Part shown: positions 23,000 through 32,581 of the stretch, in pieces
Numbering within the stretch: the first letter of the stretch is position 1
How the letters are laid out: every line of letters begins with the position of its first letter
NCBI RefSeq assembly: GCF_003725795.1
Contig: NZ_RBEE01000021.1
Span: forward strand, 1 to 38,959
Direction of reading: 5' to 3'
DNA: 38,959 bases
From: Pedobacter jejuensis
Lineage (GTDB): Bacteria; Bacteroidota; Bacteroidia; Sphingobacteriales; Sphingobacteriaceae
The notes under the pieces: model-generated
Told to the model about the DNA's origin: nothing
Databases searched by the model: none
Seen by the model: only the letters and a program-made list of their open reading frames with translations
Translations under genes and position numbers: made by a program

Positions 23000-24301
23000 T
23001 TAGTGTAGCTTTATCTGCTCTGCAGATGGTTGTTGGGTAATAATTATATGTTCTGGCTCTTCAGATTCTTCATTTTCTGGTCTTGTTTCAAGATAATACA
23101 GACAGAGGCCAACCATGCCCCAAAAAATTAGTGGGAGTACATAGCTGAATGAAAATATTAGCCCGGCAAGTGAGAAAGCGATAAGAATAATAGATTTTTG
23201 ATCTAAATTTTTACTAAAAGATTTATAAGCCAGATAGACCAGATAGAAATATTTTAATATCAAACCAAAAAAACCATGATAGAAAAGCATTTCCATAAAA
23301 CCCTCGTGAAAGTGTTGCCCGGTTTTTTCCGGCCACCAGTCTACCAGTGGGTTCTTCATTTCAAAGCCTTCAAATGTCCAACCGAAAAATGGCCGTTCTA
23401 AAACCATCGGAAAATAAATTTGGCGCTGGTCCGCACGAAATTTCCCTGTTCCATCTTCCTTGGCAGGATCTAAAATCTCACTAAATCTGTCAGAGAAAAA
23501 TTCTAAAGTTCCAGGAAATGCCTGTGAAACCACAAATGCAACTAAAGCAATAAGTAGTAATCCACTTAAAAAAGTTTTTACAACCCTTGATATCGGAGTT
23601 AGGTTATTTCTTAAACTCATAAAGAAATAAACACACATCGAAAAAATACTACTTGCCCAAACAGACCTATGTTGATGAATTACAATAACCGTTATGCAAA
23701 ATAGGAAAGGCAAAAGATTTGTAATTTTACCGTATTTTAAAAATTGATTGAAATACCACAACAGTGGAACAATCATCATAAATATAGAGCGGGCATGTAT
23801 AATTCTGCTGTCTCCCGAAAACGGACCATAATCGACCATTTCTACTTGCTCTAAACTAAATGAAAATGTTCTCCCATAGATGAGCATGAAAACGATATAT
23901 AGTAGAATATAAAATTGAGCGATCAATTCTAAAATATCGAAGTTATATTCGCGACAGATGTATTTGATAAAAATTGTAAAGGCTACAGGGAAAAGTATGG
24001 TGAATAAAGTAAGTTGCTGAAAGATTGTTCCATAATCTAACATAGATTCGAAAATCATCTTTACAATTACAACGCTTAATAAACCAATGTATATCTTTTC
24101 GTTAAACTTTAGATTATTAAATTTATAAAGAACGAATCCAAAAATAACGAGACTTAAAATTTTCTCATACATCAATACAATGTTCGAGATTGGCATAACC
24201 AACCATGAGAATGTATTTTCCATGAGGAAAAAGGTAAAAAAGAGCACTAAAATCTCTTTTACCTCAAATTCATACTTCGATATTCTGATTACATAGTTCA
24301 T
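23000..24301 (-). CDS. Wzy-like O-antigen polymerase/ligase-family membrane protein
   Basis: This 433-aa protein has about ten to twelve hydrophobic helices through most of its length. A larger periplasmic loop around residues 260-330 (ILDPAKEDGTGKFRADQRQI then YFPMVLERPFFGWTFEGFEM) holds the conserved-type R and G-x-G segments, and H-F-H-E-G-F-M-E-M-L-F-Y-H-G follows before a final helix pair. This is the layout of Wzy_C/O-antigen ligase proteins, which polymerize flipped repeat units at the periplasmic face. The first codon overlaps the upstream GT2 gene by 4 bp. Polymerase rather than ligase is inferred from the EPS context. Confidence 0.82.
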   Translation of the reverse strand: MNYVIRISKYEFEVKEILVLFFTFFLMENTFSWLVMPISNIVLMYEKILSLVIFGFVLYKFNNLKFNEKIYIGLLSVVIVKMIFESMLDYGTIFQQLTLFTILFPVAFTIFIKYICREYNFDILELIAQFYILLYIVFMLIYGRTFSFSLEQVEMVDYGPFSGDSRIIHARSIFMMIVPLLWYFNQFLKYGKITNLLPFLFCITVIVIHQHRSVWASSIFSMCVYFFMSLRNNLTPISRVVKTFLSGLLLIALVAFVVSQAFPGTLEFFSDRFSEILDPAKEDGTGKFRADQRQIYFPMVLERPFFGWTFEGFEMKNPLVDWWPEKTGQHFHEGFMEMLFYHGFFGLILKYFYLVYLAYKSFSKNLDQKSIILIAFSLAGLIFSFSYVLPLIFWGMVGLCLYYLETRPENEESEEPEHIIITQQPSAEQIKLH

Positions 24302-25062
24302 TGAAATATACTTCTTGCTCTTCTTATCACTTTAGGGAAGATATGGGTAAGTTGAAGTGCATTTAATAATTGATTCATCATAATAGTTTTTACACTTTTC
24401 CTATTATCTTCCCATTTGACTGGGCGCTCGCCTTTTAAATACATACTTTGAAAAATATCTTCCTTTTCTGGAATAATTGCCCTGTAAATTTCAGCCTTCT
24501 TATCTACAAGTTCTTTATTGATGTAACCAAGATGTTTAATCCTAAAGTTTGTGTTACTTTTTAACCCTTTTATACCTTTTACATTAGGCGAATCAATAAT
24601 CAAATCCTGAAAATATCCAGATTTATTTTCTCGCCACATTAATCTATCATGGCCGGCAGAATAATTTAAACGATACCATGACCCTGCAAAATGTGTTCTA
24701 TCCATAAAATGAAAGCGACGAAATGCGAATTTATTAATGAACCTGTTTTTCATTAATTTATCAAAATGCGCTCTGGTTAATTGCGGCTCAAAAATCTCAT
24801 CAATATCAATCCATAAACACCAATCTGGGTTTCTTAAGCGAACATGCTGATATAAAAGATTTTTATCTCGCCCTTCATTATAGCCCTCTGTCTGTATTAT
24901 ATCAACAACTTTAGGATGTTTTTTTAAAATTTCAAGTGTCCCATCGGTTGAGCCATTATCTAGCACAACAATTTCATCTGCCAGCTTTTCAAAACAGTTT
25001 AACCATTCTTCAGCGAAGAAAACACCATCTTTTACACGCAACATGATAACAAATTTTGGCAT
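24298..25062 (-). CDS. GT2-family glycosyltransferase
   Basis: This 254-aa GT2-type enzyme starts P-K-F-V-I-M-L-R-V-K-D-G. It carries D-E-I-V-V-L-D-N-G-S-T-D-G-T (nucleotide binding) and W-I-D-I-D-E-I-F (the D-x-D metal motif). The later part contains several basic and aromatic residues that may contact lipid-linked acceptors. Similar proteins are often annotated as family 2 transferases related to WaaE/KdtX type. It overlaps the polymerase gene by 4 bp and follows the flippase gene by 6 bp. Confidence 0.9.
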   Translation of the reverse strand: MPKFVIMLRVKDGVFFAEEWLNCFEKLADEIVVLDNGSTDGTLEILKKHPKVVDIIQTEGYNEGRDKNLLYQHVRLRNPDWCLWIDIDEIFEPQLTRAHFDKLMKNRFINKFAFRRFHFMDRTHFAGSWYRLNYSAGHDRLMWRENKSGYFQDLIIDSPNVKGIKGLKSNTNFRIKHLGYINKELVDKKAEIYRAIIPEKEDIFQSMYLKGERPVKWEDNRKSVKTIMMNQLLNALQLTHIFPKVIRRARSIFQ

Positions 25063-25068
25063 ATTTTA

Positions 25069-26616
25069 TTAAGGATTATTTGAGAGTTCTTGTTTATCGA
25101 ATCGTTTCGAGAAAATACTCGAAAACTTATTCTGTATTGTGGATTTTAAATCTTTGTCAATTATTAATAGCAGGATAATAAAAACCATTGTAAAACTGAT
25201 CCCATTTAAAAGAAGACTAACAATTCTCATACCGCCAGGAATAATTAAATTAAAACCATAAGTCATTCCGAAACTCATGATTGCTGAAAGCGGAATGATT
25301 AAAAGCCATTTTTTTAGGATAGCGCCAATAAATATTCCATTTAAAAAGCCAAGTTTATTTAGGCGATAACTGAATAATAAAAAATCTACGAATATGCTAA
25401 CAAAAAGCATTACTACTAGTAAACCAATTAAGCCGAAATGCTTACTAGCGATATAATATAGTAGACCCGAAACGACTCCTTTAATAATAGTTATAAAACT
25501 ATTCATCTTAATATCGCCTAAGGCATAGCCCATATTAGACATAAAGTAACCTATAAGCGTAAAAAAGAAACTTCCTACTAATAAAAAAACGACAGAATTT
25601 CCAGCGTATTTACCAACCCCAGTCCAAATTGTAATCAGATTTTCGTAATTGGTTATGAAGCAAAAGCCGATAAATATTGCGGCGTAAGAGTAGTATTTAA
25701 ACTGGGTATAAATTAATGTTTTAATCTCTGCAACGTTTCCTTTCCCATTGGCATGAGAAATTAAGGGCATTAAAGCAACAGAATGACGACCGATAAGAGA
25801 CTGTGTCATTTGAATTGGTCTCTTATTAATTTCGAAAATTGTGATCATTGACGGAGCAACAAATCTTGCTAATACAATCATATCAAGGCTTGCCGAAAAC
25901 CCACCAATAATCCGCGAAAAAGATGTAAATGAAAATATTTTGACGAACCTTTTAAGGTGCTCCAGTTGGAATATTATTTTAAGGTGCTCTCGTTTTAACT
26001 GTTTCTTAAGTGCCGAATAATTATAAATATTGATGTAAAACGCACGGCAAAGGTTTGCAAAAGCAATTGAAATTACGCCGTAGCCTAAATAAAGCAAAAC
26101 GACATTTGATATCAAAAAAATGAAATTACCAGATAGCGAACCAATTGCCACTTGTGCCGAGTTTTGAAGTCCTTGATTTATCCCTGATAAACTAAAAGAA
26201 ACCAAAGACATTCCCGTTGCAATTATTGATATTAAAAGCGCAACCTGTAGACCTTCGTATTGCGAAACGTCTTTATTAATTATTACACCAATTAAAAAGA
26301 AAAAAACAATGCCAGCTACAATTGCGAGTAACAAAATAATAAGTGAGGTTACTATACCAGAGCCAATGGTTAAATTTATTTCTTCAGGTTGATTTTGTCC
26401 TCTTAATTGCGCAATTTTCTGCTGTAAAACGTCTCCAACCCCAGGATCTGCCAAAGTCATCCAAGCAAGAATATTTCCAGTAGCCAGCCAAACGCCTAAA
26501 GTAGATGAATCAATTTTATGCAGATAAATGGGTAATAGAATTAAGGCATTTAAGATATTAGTGATCACATATCCATACTGAAAAATAAAATTCCACTTTA
26601 ATATGTTTCTATCCAT
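25069..26616 (-). CDS. Wzx-like polysaccharide flippase
   Basis: This 515-aa integral membrane protein has about 12-14 hydrophobic helices and belongs to the MOP/MATE-like polysaccharide transporter group. The N-terminus (I-L-K-W-N-F-I-F-Q-Y-G-Y-V-I-T-N-I-L-N-A) and a mid-protein R-P-I-Q-M-T-Q-S-L-I-G-R-H segment are consistent with Wzx-type flippases that move undecaprenyl-linked repeat units across the inner membrane. Neighbouring Wzc and Wzy genes support this. It lies 11 bp after the autokinase gene. Confidence 0.85.
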   Translation of the reverse strand: MDRNILKWNFIFQYGYVITNILNALILLPIYLHKIDSSTLGVWLATGNILAWMTLADPGVGDVLQQKIAQLRGQNQPEEINLTIGSGIVTSLIILLLAIVAGIVFFFLIGVIINKDVSQYEGLQVALLISIIATGMSLVSFSLSGINQGLQNSAQVAIGSLSGNFIFLISNVVLLYLGYGVISIAFANLCRAFYINIYNYSALKKQLKREHLKIIFQLEHLKRFVKIFSFTSFSRIIGGFSASLDMIVLARFVAPSMITIFEINKRPIQMTQSLIGRHSVALMPLISHANGKGNVAEIKTLIYTQFKYYSYAAIFIGFCFITNYENLITIWTGVGKYAGNSVVFLLVGSFFFTLIGYFMSNMGYALGDIKMNSFITIIKGVVSGLLYYIASKHFGLIGLLVVMLFVSIFVDFLLFSYRLNKLGFLNGIFIGAILKKWLLIIPLSAIMSFGMTYGFNLIIPGGMRIVSLLLNGISFTMVFIILLLIIDKDLKSTIQNKFSSIFSKRFDKQELSNNP

Positions 26617-26627
26617 TAAAACTTTTA

Positions 26628-28940
26628 TTATTCAATTAATTTTTGGTCATAAGTTCCACCATAAACCATCCCTGAACCGTAGCCGTAACCGTAGTTGTTT
26701 TTACCGAACCCACGTTGTGCAACAGCATTAAATACTATTGCAGGATTTGGAAGATTGTTGAGCCTTATATTTTCATCAATTCTTTCTACAAAAACCTTTG
26801 GTGTGTAAGCATGTCTCACCACAAATAAGGTTGCATCACAAATTGGCGCTAATATATAAGCATCAGAAACTGGACCTACAGGAGGTACGTCTACAATAAT
26901 AAAATCAAAATCTACCTCCAAATAATTTAGTAACTGTTCAGCTCTTCCATTCATAATTAATTCTGCTGGGTCAGCTGGTAATTTACCGGTTAGGAGTACT
27001 GATAAGTTTTCATTGATTAACGATGGCTGGATAATATCTGCTTCAGTGGCTTTACCTTCCAGATATTCGGAGATACCAATGGTTTGTTTCAAATTAAACT
27101 TATGATGTAAAGTCGGGTGGTTTAAATCGAAATCTAGTAAAGCAACTTTTTTACCTGTCATCGCCAGGGTTACCGCTAAATTCGATGCTACAAAACTTTT
27201 ACCCTCACCCGCTATGGCCGATGTAACCATCACTCTCTTATTTTTTTTCCCTATACCCAAAAAATGCAAAGTTGTTCTCAAACTTCGGAATTGTTCTGCA
27301 ATAAGGGTTCTCTGCTGGCTACCTATTACAATATAATTTTTTGATGAGTTTGTACTAATTTCGGCGATGACCGACAAAGATGTAAGCGACTTAATTTCAC
27401 TTTGAAACATCACATTTCTTCGCATACCCTCTTTAACAGATACGAAAGCAATACCTAAAATTCCTGCACCAAAGATAGAGGCTAATAAAACCATCTTTCG
27501 CTTTGGACTTACCGGAAACTCAGATGATTCAGCTTTGCTGATAACTTTACTATCAGAACCATTAGTAATGTAAGATAATGCTGTTTCTTCTTTCTTTTGA
27601 AGTAAAAAGGTATATATTCCGCTTTTTATTTGTTGCTGCCTATTAATGTCTACTAAATTCCGTTCAGTTTCTGGCATAGATTGCAGAACAGAAGAATAAT
27701 TATTTGTGGTGCCGGATAAATTGTTTCTACTTGCGGAGAGGCTATTGCGTTGATTTCTCAGATTTTGCAGAATCTGTGGTTTAATCTTGTTTATCTGGTC
27801 AGTATAAGCAACAACCATTGGGTTGTTTTCTCCGGTCGTTTTACGCAAACTTTCTGCAGTAAGCTGCAATTCGTATATATCTTTAACCATTTGGGATAAG
27901 CCTGGATCGTTAATTCCTGCCGTTGATGGAACGATACCACCAGTTAAATCTTTCGACTTTACATAACTTTCGACCTGATTAAGAACAGATAGCTGCATAT
28001 TTATTTCGCCGACTTTTTGATCATTAACACTTACATTTTCCAAATATAATTTCCCTTGTGTACCTAAATCAATGGCCCCGGTTTTCGATCTGTAGTTTTG
28101 AAGTTTGCTTTCAATGTCTAACAATTCTTTCTCTACAGACATTAGCCTTTTGTTTATAAATTCCTGTGTATTTGCAGCCAATAAGTTATGTTCTTCGATA
28201 GCCGAAGAGCTGTACACATGCAAAATATCGTTAAGAATATCTTCTGCCCTATACTTATCCTGGTCTAAAAGCGAAACATTTAGTATCGTGGAAAGTTTAT
28301 TCGCCTCAGTGACCTTAATGTTTTGAACAATTGAGGCAACAACCTTTTTAGGGGATGTAAGCGTAAAGCTAAACTTGTCGCCATCAGCGGCTTTGTAAGC
28401 CGGATTTAACCTAAACATTAAATCTGCGTATGGCATTTTTAGCCACCTATCGAAAGGGTATTTTTTTCCATCAATTACCACATTACCTTTTTCTATTGTA
28501 AAAGTTGTATTCTTTACTGGAATTAAAGAATTTGGATTTTGTACAATAATTTTTAGAGGTGCAGTTTTATACATTACAACATCAGCTAATCTTTCTTTTT
28601 TAAAAACTGATGAGTATAACCCTAAATCTTCCACAACTTTGTAAACTATTGGGTTGGATATTATAACTTCTCGCTCGTTATCTACAGTTTGTTTTGTGTT
28701 AAGTGTCGAGGCCATCGGGTCGCTAGATTTTAAAGCATCATCAACCTTCCGCTCATTAATTAGAATTCTTGCATTAGATTCATAAATTGGCGGCGTAATA
28801 TTCAGATAAATTAAGCTTCCAATGATTGCGATTACAAATAATCCTAAAAATAAAGGCCAATAAGGCAAAAGCCTAAAAATGATGTGGCCTTTTGATTCTC
28901 CGGGCGCTCTTGGTTCAGATGGTTTTCTCGTGATATTCAT
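26628..28940 (-). CDS. Wzc/ExoP-like polysaccharide co-polymerase and tyrosine autokinase
   Basis: This 770-aa fusion protein controls chain length and export. A short cytoplasmic start and first helix (about 30-48) lead into a large periplasmic Wzz-type domain with coiled-coil segments (about 245-430). A second helix (about 480-500) precedes the cytoplasmic BY-kinase domain: Walker A A-G-E-G-K-S near 575, Walker A' L-L-D-F-D-L-N-H near 607 and Walker B F-I-I-V-D-V-P-P near 680. The C-terminal Tyr cluster (YGYGYGSGMVYGGTY) is the autophosphorylation tail. It lies 3 bp downstream of the wza-like gene, as is usual for Wza-Wzc pairs. Confidence 0.95.
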   Translation of the reverse strand: MNITRKPSEPRAPGESKGHIIFRLLPYWPLFLGLFVIAIIGSLIYLNITPPIYESNARILINERKVDDALKSSDPMASTLNTKQTVDNEREVIISNPIVYKVVEDLGLYSSVFKKERLADVVMYKTAPLKIIVQNPNSLIPVKNTTFTIEKGNVVIDGKKYPFDRWLKMPYADLMFRLNPAYKAADGDKFSFTLTSPKKVVASIVQNIKVTEANKLSTILNVSLLDQDKYRAEDILNDILHVYSSSAIEEHNLLAANTQEFINKRLMSVEKELLDIESKLQNYRSKTGAIDLGTQGKLYLENVSVNDQKVGEINMQLSVLNQVESYVKSKDLTGGIVPSTAGINDPGLSQMVKDIYELQLTAESLRKTTGENNPMVVAYTDQINKIKPQILQNLRNQRNSLSASRNNLSGTTNNYSSVLQSMPETERNLVDINRQQQIKSGIYTFLLQKKEETALSYITNGSDSKVISKAESSEFPVSPKRKMVLLASIFGAGILGIAFVSVKEGMRRNVMFQSEIKSLTSLSVIAEISTNSSKNYIVIGSQQRTLIAEQFRSLRTTLHFLGIGKKNKRVMVTSAIAGEGKSFVASNLAVTLAMTGKKVALLDFDLNHPTLHHKFNLKQTIGISEYLEGKATEADIIQPSLINENLSVLLTGKLPADPAELIMNGRAEQLLNYLEVDFDFIIVDVPPVGPVSDAYILAPICDATLFVVRHAYTPKVFVERIDENIRLNNLPNPAIVFNAVAQRGFGKNNYGYGYGSGMVYGGTYDQKLIE

Positions 28941-28943
28941 ATT

Positions 28944-29753
28944 TTATTTCACAATGCGGTCAATAATTATCGCACCAAAAGAAAGTGCGCTTAATAAAAT
29001 TGGAATAAGCGTAGAACTTCTTGTTGAACTGGCAACTTTTGCCTTATTAGCTTCAACATAAACGATATCATTCGATTTGAGGTAATAATAATCTGAAGTA
29101 AATATTTCGCTGGTGTTTAAGTTAACTCTTTTGATCTTTTTTACACCATCTTCTTCTCTGATAATCATAACATTATCTTTCTTACCATAAATTGTAATGT
29201 CACCAGCTAAGCCTAAGGCTTCTAGTAATGATATTTTTTCACTTGGTACATTGACTACAGATGGTCGACCGACTTCGCCTAAAACAGAAACTTTAAAATT
29301 TAACTGTCTAACAATAACTATAGGATCAACAAGTAATTTTTTATTTAGCAGTTCAGTAGTAATTTTCTCTCGAAGTTCATTTGTTGTTAATCCGGTAATT
29401 TTCATAGTACCTAAAACAGGAAACTGAATATTTCCTTCGTTACTTACCAAATAACCGGGCGATTGTAGATTGGCACCAGTAACACTACTCGTACTAACAT
29501 AAGAATTGTTAGGCTTGTTAAATATTTCGGTAGCTGCAGGGTTTAAACTGGTTACAGCAATGCTTAATATATCGTTAGGTTGAATTACATTTTTGGAAGA
29601 TAAATTACTTGCCTTTAAAACCTCATCCTGCTGGTTATTAAAATATACGGTATTCCTACTACTTGAGCAGGAGCTTATAATTACCGAGCATAGAAACAGA
29701 AAAATGAAAAGCGGCTGCGAACTGTTAACCAAACCTTTAAAAATTTTAGGCAT
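28944..29753 (-). CDS. Wza-like polysaccharide export lipoprotein
   Basis: This 269-aa protein starts with a signal peptide ending in a lipobox (VIISSC, lipidated Cys29), so it should be an outer-membrane lipoprotein. A poly_export domain follows (I-Q-P-N-D-I-L-S-I-A-V near 58, G-N-I-Q-F-P-V-L-G near 105) and then an SLBB-type domain (V-S-V-L-G-E-V-G-R-P-S-V-V-N-V). A hydrophobic C-terminal helix (LIPILLSALSFGAIIIDRIV) is longer than in E. coli Wza, but common in Bacteroidota. It is the first gene of the minus-strand EPS operon, divergent from the beta-helix gene across 204 bp. Confidence 0.93.
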   Translation of the reverse strand: MPKIFKGLVNSSQPLFIFLFLCSVIISSCSSSRNTVYFNNQQDEVLKASNLSSKNVIQPNDILSIAVTSLNPAATEIFNKPNNSYVSTSSVTGANLQSPGYLVSNEGNIQFPVLGTMKITGLTTNELREKITTELLNKKLLVDPIVIVRQLNFKVSVLGEVGRPSVVNVPSEKISLLEALGLAGDITIYGKKDNVMIIREEDGVKKIKRVNLNTSEIFTSDYYYLKSNDIVYVEANKAKVASSTRSSTLIPILLSALSFGAIIIDRIVK

Positions 29754-29957
29754 AATATACTTTTTAATTAATTTATTATCAGATAGTTATATTTTGTTTT
29801 ATATTTAAAATATTAAACTACTTTTCACAATATAACATGACTTTCTATTATTCTATACGTTTTTTTTCACGTCTTAGTTTTAATACAACAAGGAAATAAT
29901 TTGTATATCTTTTTTTAAACTAATAATATCAGTTCTATCTAATTCATTAAATAAATT

Positions 29958-31523
29958 ATGAAGAAGTTATCGGTCATTGCATGCTCATTAATCCTAGTAT
30001 TTTCTTGTACAAAATCTTCTTCAGTACCTAGTGCAAAATCTTCAGTTAATGAAGATGAAATAATAGATCATCCTTTCTACCTATATAATCTTAAAGGCGA
30101 TGGAACGTCTGATGACACTGAAGGTTTGCAGAAACTTATTTCAGATTCAACTAATATTTATTTAAAAGCTGGCATTTATATCATTAACCAAACGCTTATA
30201 TTTAAGGCAAATACAAAAATTTATGGTGAAAAAGGTACGGTTATTAAAGCAGGCAGGGAAATCAAAGGCGACTTGCTGGAACATGGTCGTTATATCTTTG
30301 CAGAAAAATCAGACAATTCCCTGATTAAAAACATAACATTTAGCCAGTCTGAAAATCCTTATAAATTTAAAGAGTGGGCTAATTCTTGCATTTTTGTTTT
30401 AAATACAAGAAATTTTACCGTACAAAATTGCATTTTCAATTTTAATTTAGGTTATCAATCACTTGGAATGGAAGCCGTTTGGATTTCGGGTATAGCATCC
30501 AAAAATAATATGATAAAAGCTAATGAAATAAATACTTTAAGCATTCGCTATGCAGAGGATGGTGCCGATTCCACTACTGTCGAAAGCAATGTTATAAATA
30601 AATCTTACTCAAATGCGTTAACATCAACAGGGAATCATGTATCTGATTTTATTGCGGGATGTAAAGTATTAAATAATAAGGTTTTGAATGCCGGCAGAAT
30701 GGGTATTGAAGATTGGGGAAATACTGAAGGTACAATTATTAGTGGTAATTCCATTTCCGGTACAGGCAAAGATCCTAAACAGGCCATAGATGGAATAGCT
30801 TTATCAGCCGTTGGAAAAAACACAACAGTTTCCAACAATATAATTAGAGATGGTAAAGTATATGCAATCGAAGTAAGGGGAAATTATGGGGTGAGCGTAA
30901 CTGGTAACCAAATTTACACTGCAGGTAATACTACCGGGATTATATTGAACTTTACCTTTTTACCTACAGCAGCTGCCGTACCACTTGCCATTGTAGAAAA
31001 TAATAAAATTACAGATGCATTAATAGGATTACACATTTTTGGAGACTATGAAGCAAAAGTTACGATAAATAAAAATTCGTTTATCAATAATGCGAGTAAG
31101 AGTATCAGCATAGAATCGGGCGCCAAAAATTTCATAATTACTTCTAAAAACAATAATTTTAGGTTTTCGGTTCCAAATACCCAAGATAGATTTGCTTTGT
31201 TTAGTTACACAAAATTTGAGCCTGGAGATGCACATCAACAATTGATAATGAATGTAGACACAATTAATTTTTTACCATCTTCTGCAGCTGGAAAAGGGGT
31301 GGATTTTGGTGTGGTAGTTAGAACCGACAATACACGCTTAGAAAAAATCCGAATTATTGCTAATTACAATAAAAATTCTAATAAAATCCCTGTTAATGCA
31401 ATTACCGCTTTCGGCGCCAAACCAACCGGCCTTCAATTATATAATAATTTTGTTTCGGGCGGGATTGTAGATTTAAAAGGCTTCTCAAATCCTAAACTAG
31501 TAGATAATATTTTTGTGCAATAA
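29958..31523 (+). CDS. Secreted right-handed beta-helix lipoprotein, possible polysaccharide lyase/hydrolase
   Basis: This 521-aa protein has a lipoprotein signal peptide (MKKLSVIACSLILVFSC, Cys17), so it should be anchored in an outer or inner membrane leaflet facing out. G-D-G-T-S-D-D-T-E-G-L-Q-K-L at about 50-63 is the typical opening of pectate-lyase-superfamily (Pectate_lyase_3) beta-helices. Repeated short N-I/V-I-x-x-N-x-I coils follow through residue 400. No active site can be assigned, so it may be a glycosidase/lyase for the cell's own polysaccharide, or a non-catalytic binding protein. It is divergent from wza, and a place next to EPS export genes is common for enzymes that trim or release the polymer. 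Confidence 0.8.
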   Translation: MKKLSVIACSLILVFSCTKSSSVPSAKSSVNEDEIIDHPFYLYNLKGDGTSDDTEGLQKLISDSTNIYLKAGIYIINQTLIFKANTKIYGEKGTVIKAGREIKGDLLEHGRYIFAEKSDNSLIKNITFSQSENPYKFKEWANSCIFVLNTRNFTVQNCIFNFNLGYQSLGMEAVWISGIASKNNMIKANEINTLSIRYAEDGADSTTVESNVINKSYSNALTSTGNHVSDFIAGCKVLNNKVLNAGRMGIEDWGNTEGTIISGNSISGTGKDPKQAIDGIALSAVGKNTTVSNNIIRDGKVYAIEVRGNYGVSVTGNQIYTAGNTTGIILNFTFLPTAAAVPLAIVENNKITDALIGLHIFGDYEAKVTINKNSFINNASKSISIESGAKNFIITSKNNNFRFSVPNTQDRFALFSYTKFEPGDAHQQLIMNVDTINFLPSSAAGKGVDFGVVVRTDNTRLEKIRIIANYNKNSNKIPVNAITAFGAKPTGLQLYNNFVSGGIVDLKGFSNPKLVDNIFVQ

Positions 31524-31683
31524 ATAATACAAATGTGGATATTTATGCATGTAAAGTATGTTTTAGTTTTTGATGTATTACATTGATTACAAATAAGCAC
31601 AACCTATACGTTTATTTTAGAACATTTTGAAAGTCAGCTTGTTATTGATTCAATTTTCATTATTAACTCTAAAAATCAAATGT

Positions 31684-32151
31684 ATGAAGACTCAAATTAT
31701 TACCCTGTCAGCCGCTGTGGTTTTATTCTTATCTGTAAACGCAACTAAAACCACTAGGAGCGCTAAAGAAATCAAAGCAAAAACTACAAGCGTGAGTGCA
31801 ATAGCTCTTGCAGATTTAACAAAAAATTTAGAATATGATTTTGATAAGCCTGCGGTTCGGGATGCTTATTACAAGAAGCTAGATGAGTTAGCAAAAGCCG
31901 TAATTGACGACAACTATGCTGTTTCTCTAAAAGGGCATGCCGATGCTATCGGTGCATATAAATACAATTGGGTTTTATCAGATAAGCGAGCTGTAACGGT
32001 CAAAAAATACTTAATTAGCAAAGGGGTTAAAGAAAGCAGAGTGATTACAACACCTTTCGGTAGCACAGTTCCTATCGCCTCGAATGCGACTCCAGAAGGA
32101 AGACAAAAGAACAGAAGGGTCGAAATCGGCTTGAAAAAAATTGGAGATTAA
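31684..32151 (+). CDS. Exported OmpA C-terminal-domain protein
   Basis: This 155-aa protein has a signal peptide (MKTQIITLSAAVVLFLSVNA) followed by a short linker and an OmpA-like peptidoglycan-binding domain at about 50-150. The domain opening Y-D-F-D-K-P-A-V is followed by L-K-G-H-A-D-A-I-G, N-W-V-L-S-D-K-R-A and the end segment G-R-Q-K-N-R-R-V-E-I. It lacks an N-terminal membrane barrel, so it may be periplasmic and bind the cell wall. A longer frame from a TTG at 31627 exists, but ATG 31684 starts directly with the signal peptide. A strong terminator follows. Confidence 0.9.
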   Translation: MKTQIITLSAAVVLFLSVNATKTTRSAKEIKAKTTSVSAIALADLTKNLEYDFDKPAVRDAYYKKLDELAKAVIDDNYAVSLKGHADAIGAYKYNWVLSDKRAVTVKKYLISKGVKESRVITTPFGSTVPIASNATPEGRQKNRRVEIGLKKIGD

Positions 32152-32157
32152 TCTAGC

Positions 32158-32195
32158 GTTCAAAAGAGGCTAAAATACCTCTTTTGAACTTTATA
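32158..32195 (+). terminator. Terminator of the OmpA-domain gene
   Basis: GTTCAAAAGAGG (32158-32169) and CCTCTTTTGAAC (32178-32189) form a perfect 12-bp stem with an 8-nt loop (CTAAAATA). A short TTTAT follows. It begins 7 bp after the stop codon. Confidence 0.75.
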
Positions 32196-32308
32196 CATAA
32201 AGATTTTAATCATTTCAAATCTCAGGATGCGTCTTAGAAGCTGTAGTAACAAACTCCATAAAGCTATAAACCGAATCTGCTGAAACTTTCACTTCGTAAC
32301 TATTAAGT

Positions 32309-32581
32309 ATGAAAGAAATAATTGAAAAACAGAAAGTAAATAGCTTCCTCAACAAATTGCAATTGGAATGGCCGAGTAGTATCGATCATTACAACCTTAA
32401 AACCGAGTCATTAGCATTTATTTATCTTCAAGATGAAGAAAATCCTAAAGAGTTTCTAAAACACTTATTTCCAAAAATGATGTTGTTTGTCGATTTTGAA
32501 GTTTATTTGGAGTTAATGATACTAAATCTTGATGGGCAGGGAGATAGACTTATTTACATCAATAGACAGTCTAAAGAATAA
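32309..32581 (+). CDS. Small hypothetical protein
   Basis: This 90-aa frame begins ATG-K-E-I-I-E-K and encodes a charged, probably helical, soluble protein (DHYNLKTESLAFIYLQDEEN, then P-K-E-F-L-K-H-L-F-P-K). There is no signal peptide, membrane helix or known motif. Codon use looks like neighbouring genes, and the frame covers the ORF well in otherwise stop-rich DNA, so it may be real. It lies between the OmpA terminator and a degraded region. I cannot assign a function. Confidence 0.45.
   Translation: MKEIIEKQKVNSFLNKLQLEWPSSIDHYNLKTESLAFIYLQDEENPKEFLKHLFPKMMLFVDFEVYLELMILNLDGQGDRLIYINRQSKE

Noticed and set aside
32206..32310. Minus-strand peptide ending SADSVYSFMEFVTTASKTHP, then EI
   Set aside because: Looks protein-like but has no in-frame start before it runs antisense to the 90-aa gene; too short to call.
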